Shown here: positions 57,086-64,000 of the stretch, one piece after another | How the letters are laid out: each line of letters opens with the position of its first letter | Position numbering within the stretch: position 1 is the first letter of the stretch | From: Hordeum vulgare subsp. vulgare | Taxonomy: Eukaryota; Streptophyta; Magnoliopsida; Poales; Poaceae | Direction: 5' to 3' | Assembly: GCF_904849725.1 (NCBI RefSeq) | Contig: NC_058521.1 | Span: forward strand, 345,696,638-345,760,637 | DNA: 64,000 nt | Made by a program: the position numbers and the translations under genes | The notes under the pieces: model-generated | Seen by the model: the letters and a program-made list of their open reading frames with translations, nothing else | What the model was told of the DNA's origin: nothing | The model's database searches: none

Positions 57086-58920
57086 AGAAATAACTCCTGC
57101 AAAACATAAATGCAGAGCACCTCCAAAGTTCAAGTAGCGTCTAGACATTGTAGTTCATCATAAAAAGAGATCCAGTCATGCTGCAAACAACGACTAACTA
57201 GACACAAAGCATGAGGATGACATCAGTGCTCTTAGGTCTGGTACTTATTTGAGAAGGTGATTACTCAAAGTAAAAATAAAATAACATAAAAGTAAATAGA
57301 AGGTCCCTTCACAGAGGGAAGCAGGGATTTGAAGTGGTGCCAGAACTCATAGCAAAAATCACAGATAAATTATTTTGGGAGGTACACCCTTCTTGTCAAT
57401 GTTACGGCCAAGAGTTATCAATATCTTCCATGCTAAACAAATTAGCGGCGGTTCCCAAGCGGTAAAAGTAAAGGTTTACTGCGCATCCACCAACAAATAC
57501 ACTACACGGGTAGCCGAATCCAAGGGTGTCGTCCATACCAACAACAATCGAGGGGAGTTTTGTTTAACTATTTGCGATTTATGATTTCGAGATTGCGAGT
57601 CCCTTCTTACCAGCCCCTCTTGAGTAAGGATGACTGAATAAACACTCATCATGAGAATAACCCACTTAGCATGGAAGATACTAACCGCCACGTGTCGCTC
57701 CATGAGCGGTCCAGACACACAAAACATAAGTTCATTTGAAGTATTAGTGGTGGCACATGCAAATTTACTTGGAGCGACAGGGTGATACCACATATAGTTA
57801 GGTATAGTGGACTCATCTGGAATAACTTTGTTTCAAGGATTTTGATGCACAAGCAGTATTCCCGCTTAGTACAGGCAAATGCTAGCAAATAGGTTGGGAA
57901 GCAACCAGGTGGAGAGCGAAAACGGTCATGAACATGCTTTATGAATAATTATCGTTGCATACTAGCATGAGTAGGATATATGAACACCACGAACATAAAT
58001 AGCATAGAGGCTACATTTGTTTTGATTCAACTACATGCGTGAACATGTGCAAAGTCAAGCCACTCGGACATTTAGAGGAGGATACCATATCATCATACTA
58101 CATCACAACCATTTTAATGCATGCTGACGTCCAAGATAAATCATTATCCACTCCTAGCTACTTAAGCATGGAATGAACAACTATAATCTCTAATTGTCAT
58201 TGCGAACATGTTTGGTCATAATACACTGAATCATGGATACTAGTCTAAACATATTTAAAAAAACAAAAACAAGTTGAGTTCATACCCACTTCTCTCTGCT
58301 GTAGTCACTTCATCACATATCGTCATTATTGCCTTTCACTTGCACGACCGAACGATATGACAATAATAATAGTGCAAGAGTAATATGGGCTAAGCTAGAA
58401 TCAGTAACATTTTATTCAAAAGGAGAATAGAAAGTAATATGGGCTCTTTATTAGATCAATAACAATGCATATGAGAGCCACTCAATAGTATCATCGTGGT
58501 CTTCCCCTTGGGTATAACTCAAAGAAGGGAAAATAAATTCAGATAAACTCACTAAAATATTATTGGAGTTTGTAGTGTTTTCTAGAAGAAATCAAATTAA
58601 AGAAGGGAAAATTAAAACAAGAAAAACTATTTATATGGGAAAGCTCCCAACACGTAAAATAAGAAAAGAGAAATCTTTTTGGGTTTTTTGTTCATACTAC
58701 AACTAAATTAGGATAGAAAGCAAACCGAAAAGAAGTGAGAAATATTTTTGGATTTTCTGCAAGATTTTCAAACACACAAGAGGAAAGGAAGAAAATAAAT
58801 CTAACATGGATAATACAGTGCAAGAGTGTGAAAACTGACAACTAGAACATGTAAGCACAAATGTAAAGTTGGTGGGAAGACGTACTCCCCCAAGCTTAGG
58901 CTTTTGGCGTAGCTTGGTAA
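57086..58920 (-). other. 3' noncoding tract of element B
   Basis: Aligns with 3771-5620 of element A by shared stretches. ORFs 57476-57793 and 57649-57888 recur in element A only as noncoding text, so they are not genes. Confidence 0.6.
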
Positions 58921-59960
58921 TCACCACCCATAATAGCCGTCTGGACTCATTTCAAAGTGTTTGGGCACCAGCACAAGATAGTCCCACTTCTGGGGCTCCT
59001 GCTCGGCCGCTGCCTGGGCGTCCCGCTGGGAAATATTGTCCTTAGGCATGATCATGTATCCGTTCCTACAAATAGAATCAAATAAAGCAGGTGGACGCAA
59101 CGGGATAATATCTTGGGTAACCTCACTAAAAACTAAGTTGCACAGAAGTTTATCCAAGGAATCATCATTGTTGATAAATTGGTGATCAACCATAGACTGG
59201 CGATCTAGATAAACTGGTGGTAAAAGATAGTCATCATGACGAAAAGGGACTTTAAAGCATTTCACTAAGCGAGTGGCATAAATACCATCGTGGATTTTAC
59301 CCTTAGATCGGTTATTGTGTAAATGTCGAGCAATAATAGATCCCAATTAAAGGTGTGGTCATTATGGATTGCTCGGCGTGCAATGGCAAGTTGAGGAGCT
59401 CTAAGGACACTACCCTTCTCCCTAGAAGTTAAACACTTCTTGATAAATAAATCAACATAGTGCACCAAAGGAAACTGCAGGCTCGGGGTTATGGCTTTTG
59501 ACACGCCTCTCATCTCACCGACTGTTAAGGTGAGCAGGAAATCCTCAAACTCAACCGGTTTGGGTTCTCTTAACTCCCCGGGAAAGGAAATTAAACATAC
59601 CTCACAAAATTCAGTAAGCGGTATTTGGCGGGTTTTAGCATATAGTTTAAACCGCACTGAAGGTGGATCATGCCTATTTAGAACATTGAAATTTTGAACA
59701 AAGGAACTAGTGAGGGTATGGTATTGGCCACACTCATTTGCGATGAAGTTGATCAACACAACATTTGCCACAAATTGTGCAAAGTCATGGTGGAATCCGA
59801 CTTGTTCCATGAAGGGAGTGTGTGGCCATTCGTACGGCCAGACCTCCGTCAATCGCGGGGTGGTGAGTCCAGCAGCAGATGATTCACCAATAACCCCCTT
59901 GGCATTCTTCCTTGATGAACTCCTCCTAAAGAGTTCATTTTTTCCAAGAACTAATTTCTA
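58921..59960 (-). pseudogene. Downstream ORF of element B (function unknown)
   Basis: Minus strand from ELFRRSSSRKNAKG through LTEVWPYEWPHTPFMEQVGF and RFKLYAKTRQIPLTEFCEVC to RAIHNDHTFN; a 1-nt frameshift near 59345 leads into SIIARHLHNNRSKGKIHDGI and on to HFEMSPDGYYGW. About 340 residues in all, matching 2740-3770 of element A. Only one clear lesion, so this copy is better preserved. No ATG is visible at the extreme start in frame; the internal Met in HTPFMEQ is less likely. No known catalytic motif. Confidence 0.6.
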
Positions 59961-60722
59961 GAAATCTATAGTTCACAAACTAACGTTAGCAAAAATCCAC
60001 AAGAATGATAGCAACTACCCATAAGGATGCCTAGAGTCTAAAACAAGCATTCAAACTACATATAAATTCAAGAATTCAACATTCAAGCTCATCTACAGCA
60101 GCACCTAGAGTAGCTAATTACTTCTAAGATAAACAAGCTAAGGAAAAACTAATTAGAGGAGTGGGGGAGTTACATACCAAGGAGAAATCCCCCAAAACAG
60201 TTTCAGAAATGGAGTTTTGAGCAAACAGATCGAAATCCATGAGTTTGAGAGCTATAACAAGAGAGAGAGAGCTACAAGGATTTTTTTTCTGGAGGTAGGA
60301 GAGGCAGTGGGCTGAAGGAATAAGTGAGGGGCCCCCCGAGGGGCCCACTAGACACTTGGACGCGTGTGGTGGGGTGACGCACCCTAGTTCCTAGTGGGCA
60401 CCTAGGACAGCCCCATGTGACGCTTGGAGTGCCACATATTCTCAAATATTCACATAAAAATCATGTGAAAATTTCAGGTCATTAGGAGAACATTTATTTT
60501 TGGGCACTTATTTATTGCCTGAAAAAAATGGGAAAATAGGGTAATCATAACACTTATTGTATTTAAATAAAAATAACATGAAAAGTAAAATGGATACACA
60601 GAGTTGTTCCTTCTAAATTCATTGAACTCATGCTTCTTGAAAATGATTCATTAACACGGTTGATCAAGTCTTATTAACAACCACTTCAAATTAGCTTGAT
60701 CCCGAAGAATTTTCGTAGAACA
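59961..60722 (-). other. Spacer of element B
   Basis: Noncoding equivalent of 2020-2739. Contains an (AG)-rich stretch at 60255-60270 and an ACACCC-rich segment near 60360. Confidence 0.5.
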
Positions 60723-61440
60723 CTAAGTTACCTCAATCGGGATGTGCATATCCCCAACAATAAGTATCTCATATTTATTTTTGGAAGTGGGTAGAGGTAG
60801 TTGAAAACTTTCATTGTTGGTAGTCGGAGATTTTTTAATAACACGAACACCATTCACTTGAAATTGTTTCCTCGAAAAATGCATCGTATGTTCTTTACCA
60901 TTGACATGAAAAGTGACCTTGCTTTTGTTGCAATCAATAACAACCCATGCAGTATTTAAGAAAGGTCTACCTAGGATAATTGATATGTTGTCATCCTCGG
61001 GCATATCAAGTATAACAAAGTCTGTTAAGATAGTAACATTTGCAACAATAACGGGTACATCCTCACAAATACCGATAGGTATGGCAGTTGATTTGTTAGC
61101 CATTTGCAATGAAATTCCAGTAGGTGTGAATTTATTCAAGTCAAGTCTTTTGTATAAAGAGAAAGGCATAACACTAACACCAACTCCTAGATCACATAAA
61201 GCAGTTTTCACATAGTTATTATTGATGGAACATGGTATAGTTGGTATTCCTCGATCTCCTAGTTTTTTATGTACTCCATCCTTAAAAGTATAATTAGCAA
61301 GCATGGTAGAGATTTCACCTTTAGCTATTTTTGTTTTATTAGTGATGATGTCTTTCATGTACTTAGCATAAGGGGCCATCTTTAAAATATCAGTTAAACG
61401 AGTATGCAAAAAAGGATGGCCTAAGCATTTCAGCAAAGAT
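60723..61440 (-). pseudogene. Aspartic protease of element B
   Basis: The minus frame is open from 61751 to 60723, but only the part from about 61440 (KCLGHPFLHTRLTDILKMAP) is homologous; the Met/Leu-rich start is out-of-frame gag. The active site reads CDLGVGVSVMP instead of the usual CDLGASVSVMP, a change beside the catalytic Asp. The segment FTPTGISLQ, missing in element A, is present. The flap motif SIILGRPFLNTAW is intact and the protein ends IPIEVT. Confidence 0.7.
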
Positions 61441-63508
61441 TTCAAATTCTTGATCATGTTTTTTCTTAGTTGGTTTAGGTGGATAAGGCATGGGTTTTTT
61501 AACCCATGGCTCTCTTTCTTTACTATGCTTTCTAGCAACAAAATCTCTTTTATCATAACGTTTATTCTTAGGTTGTGGGTTATCAAGACCAACAACAGGT
61601 TCCATCTCAACATCATTATCCGGTTCTTTATCATTGTCAGGTTGAGCATATATATCAGCATCATAATTATCATTTTCATTGTCACTAGGTGAATGCTCAC
61701 GACCATATTGAGTTTCAGCATGAGATATAGAGACATCATTAGCATTAGCAAAAGGTCTTTCTAGTTCATGTTCACTAGAAGTATGCAAGGAACTATCATT
61801 TTTCTTTTTCTTTTTCTTCCTAGAAGGACAAGGTGCATCAACATTAATTCTTTGCAAGTCGTGTTCAGTTCTTGTAGGATGAACTTGTAGATATAGTGGA
61901 TCTTGAGTCATTGTTCCACCTCGAGTCATTACTCTACAAGCATGATCATTCATATCATTATTCATTTCAAGCAGTAGCTTACTTTGAGATTTAGCGACTT
62001 CTTCTAATTGGGTTTGAACCGTAGAAGCATGTTTGCCCACACCTCTTGTATCAATGGTGATTCTAAATAACAAGTCACTTAAGCAAGCAATCGTATCAAA
62101 GTTTTATTTCAACTGTTTCATGACATAGGAGTTGAAATGATCTTGCTTTATAATATAATTATCAAACTCATATAAGCATTGACTAGGATGTTTATTGTAA
62201 GGGATGTCACCTTCATCAAACTTCCGAAGAGAATATACCTCCACCACATGTGGTGCTATTTTGAGACCATTTATTTCATCTATAGGTGGTAAATTCTTAA
62301 CATCTTCAGCTTTAATGCCTTTTTTCCTTCATACATTTCTTTGCCTCTTGCATAGTTTCAGGACTAAGGAATAAGATACCCCTCTTCTTTGGAGTAGGTT
62401 TAGGCAGCAGTTCAGGAAGTGTCCATTCATCATAATTCTTCAATATATTAGTCAATAACTCCTCAGCATGTTCGACAGTCCGTTGCCTAAGAACACAACC
62501 AGCACAACTATCTAGGTGGTCCCTAGAAGCATCGGTTAGTCCATTATAAAATATATCAAGTATTTCATTTTCTTAAGAGGATGATCACGCAAAGTATTAA
62601 GTAATTGGAGAAGCCTCCCCAAGCTTGTCGGAGACTCTCTTCTTCAATTTGCACGAATTTAAATATTTCCTGTTGGGCAGCTTGTTTCTTATGAGCAGAA
62701 AAACATTTTTCAAAGGAGTAGTAAATCATATCCCGGGGACTACGCACACAACCAGGAGCAGGAGTATTATACCAAATCTTAGCATCACCTTTAATGACAA
62801 CGGAAATAATTTGAGAGTATAGTAGTAGCGAAATTTATGATCATTAGTAAATAGTGTGGCTATATCATTTAGCTTAGTCAGATGTGCCAGAATAGTTACA
62901 TTTTCATAGCCATGAAAAGGATCAGATTCAACCAAAGTAATTATCTCTCGGTCGACAGAGAATTCATAATCCTTGTTAGTAACAAAGATAGGTCAAGTAG
63001 GAAACTTATGATCATATTTCATTCTAGCATTCAAGGATTTTTCTTTCAACTTGCATAGTAGTTTCTTAAGATATTCTATATTCTCACAAGCAAGATAGTC
63101 TCTAGCAATTTTTTCATCCATCACATAACCTTCAGGTATTTCAGGCATTTCAGTTCTAGGATAGTTATGTCTAAAAGGTATTTGAATATTTTCAGTAGGA
63201 AAGACTTCATTAGTTTTAGCATGCTCAATTTCTTTAGCTCTAGCAAGTTGTTCATCAAGAAATTCACCTAGTGGCACAGTATCATCAAGCAAGGTACTAG
63301 CATCATCATATGCATCATTCATATCTGATCTAGCATCATTAATAACTTGCAACGTATCAGGATTAATAGCATGTGGTGGTGGTGTTGCAAGTCTATTCAA
63401 AACCGAGACTGAATCAAGTGCACAACTAGGTTGCAGTTCCTTACCTCCCCTCGTCTTAGAGGGAACAATCCTGGTTCTTGTATCTATCATATTATTCATG
63501 GTGATCAA
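61390..63508 (-). pseudogene. gag of element B
   Basis: Starts within MITMNNMIDTRTRIVP at 63508, only 35 bp after the 5' LTR, with an acidic N-terminus. Decayed middle parts follow: AHKKQAAQQEIFKFVQIEEE near 62680 and GYENVTILAHLTKLND near 62900. The C-terminal part at 62073-61390 has VGKHASTVQTQLEEVAKSQS, a lysine block and FEIFAEMLRPSFF at its end. Several frameshifts between 62100 and 62990. The last 50 nt overlap the protease in another frame. Confidence 0.65.
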
Positions 63509-63543
63509 TAAATAGATATCCTGAGCGACTCAACAAACATTCT

Positions 63544-64000
63544 TGATAACCCACAAGTATATGGGATCATGATAGCTTTCGAGGGTAGAGTATTCAACCA
63601 AATTTATAGATTCGACACAAGGGGAGCCAAAGAATATTTGCAGGTATTAGATGCTGAGTTGTCAATTCAACCACAGTTGGAGATTTAGTATGTGCAGCAC
63701 AGTGATGAGTAGTACAGTAATATGATAGTTTTGATAGCAGTGGTAAGAATAGCATCAGTAACGGTAACAGTAGCAGCAGTAACGGTAACAATGATAGCAG
63801 TTTTGTGGAAGTTGTAACAACAGTAGCAATAGTAGTATCTTAGCAAGCACAATATGTGGAGAACTCGTAGGCACTGGATCGGTGATATTGCTGGATAATA
63901 TTCATCATATAATAGTCATAACATAGGGCGACACAGAACTCGCTCTCGTTCATCGATATAATATAGGCATGTATTCCGTAAATAGTCATATGTGGTTATG
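63544..64000 (-). repeat. 5' LTR of element B, cut by window end
   Basis: Starts TGATAACCCACAAGTATATG and matches 56694-57085 closely, including the GTAACGGTAAC microsatellite (63760-63790). Only the 3'-terminal 457 bp of the LTR are in the window. A PBS of the Athila type is not obvious between it and gag. Confidence 0.75.

Larger units (their letters stand above)
56694..64000 (-). mobile_element. Element B: Athila-like non-autonomous Gypsy (minus strand)
   Basis: Same family as element A: LTR end TGATAACCCACGAGTATATG (reverse complement of TATACTTGTGGGTTATCA), gag, protease, spacer, extra ORF and long 3' tract, with no polymerase. The 5' LTR starts at 63544 and leaves the window; the 3' LTR is reduced to about 390 bp. 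It gives a second version of each element A gene. Confidence 0.8.

Noticed and set aside
61450..61751. N-terminal Met/Leu-rich part of the long minus ORF at 60723-61751
   Set aside because: It overlaps gag in another frame (61390-62073), which has real homology to element A; the hydrophobic text is an out-of-frame reading.
1..64000. Host protein-coding genes, CRISPR arrays, rRNA
   Set aside because: None found: every motif-bearing frame belongs to a transposon, and no regularly spaced repeat-spacer array exists.

Overview
This window is repetitive DNA from a large-genome grass. BARE1/WIS/Angela-type Copia LTRs, Sabrina/WHAM-type non-autonomous Athila-like Gypsy elements, CACTA transposons with TTTAGTCCCGGTT or TTTGCCATCTG subterminal repeats, and a Stowaway-like MITE together point to Triticeae (wheat, Aegilops, barley or rye). 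The species cannot be fixed from this window. I recognise no host gene, rRNA, true tRNA or CRISPR array. Everything that can be supported is transposable-element DNA inserted into other transposable elements, and nearly all coding capacity is broken. Family names rest on recalled LTR and protein signatures, not on a database search.

Layout, left to right. 1-456: terminal part of a Gypsy LTR (minus strand) inserted into element A. 457-28958: 3' half of element A (plus strand), a non-autonomous Athila-like Gypsy with gag, protease and an extra ORF but no polymerase. Its 3' LTR (5921-6533, 14739-15172, 28597-28958) is split by a BARE1-like Copia element on the minus strand (6534-14733, TSD GTATC/TTATC) and by CACTA-1 (15173-28596). 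CACTA-1 holds a minus-strand chromovirus-like Gypsy (16445-24304) with a 5.4-kb LTR; that Gypsy is cut off in its reverse transcriptase by one terminus of a second CACTA (CACTA-2, 24305). 28959-30440: minus-strand Gypsy LTR and internal remnant that was the target of element A.

30594-49976: CACTA-3 (minus-strand genes), about 10 kb without its insertions. It carries a TNP2-type transposase pseudogene, a small coiled-coil, tail-anchored ORF, and a multi-exon second gene with a plant Ptta/En-Spm domain and a C-terminal Ulp1-like cysteine protease. Two retrotransposons sit exactly in introns of that second gene: a solo LTR (31604-32994, TSD ATTAC) in an intron of about 102 bp, and a Sabrina-like element (33233-41243, TSD GTGTA) in one of about 82 bp. 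50614-55598: Copia element with 137-bp LTRs, PBS, PPT and a decayed polyprotein. 56694-64000: element B, a minus-strand relative of element A with a truncated 3' LTR; its 5' LTR runs off the window.

How the parts relate: only CACTA-3 carries transposase-type genes that I can recognise. The Athila-like elements would depend on enzymes supplied by other elements. The BARE1-like, chromovirus-like and 137-bp-LTR Copia elements have lost promoters, frames or catalytic residues. The most interesting signals are the CACTA-3 second gene with its Ulp1 residues retained and its introns hit twice, the accessory coiled-coil ORF, two tRNA-like A-box/B-box modules inside the long Gypsy LTR, and a triplicated repeat with duplicated exon-like modules inside the CACTA-1 interval.
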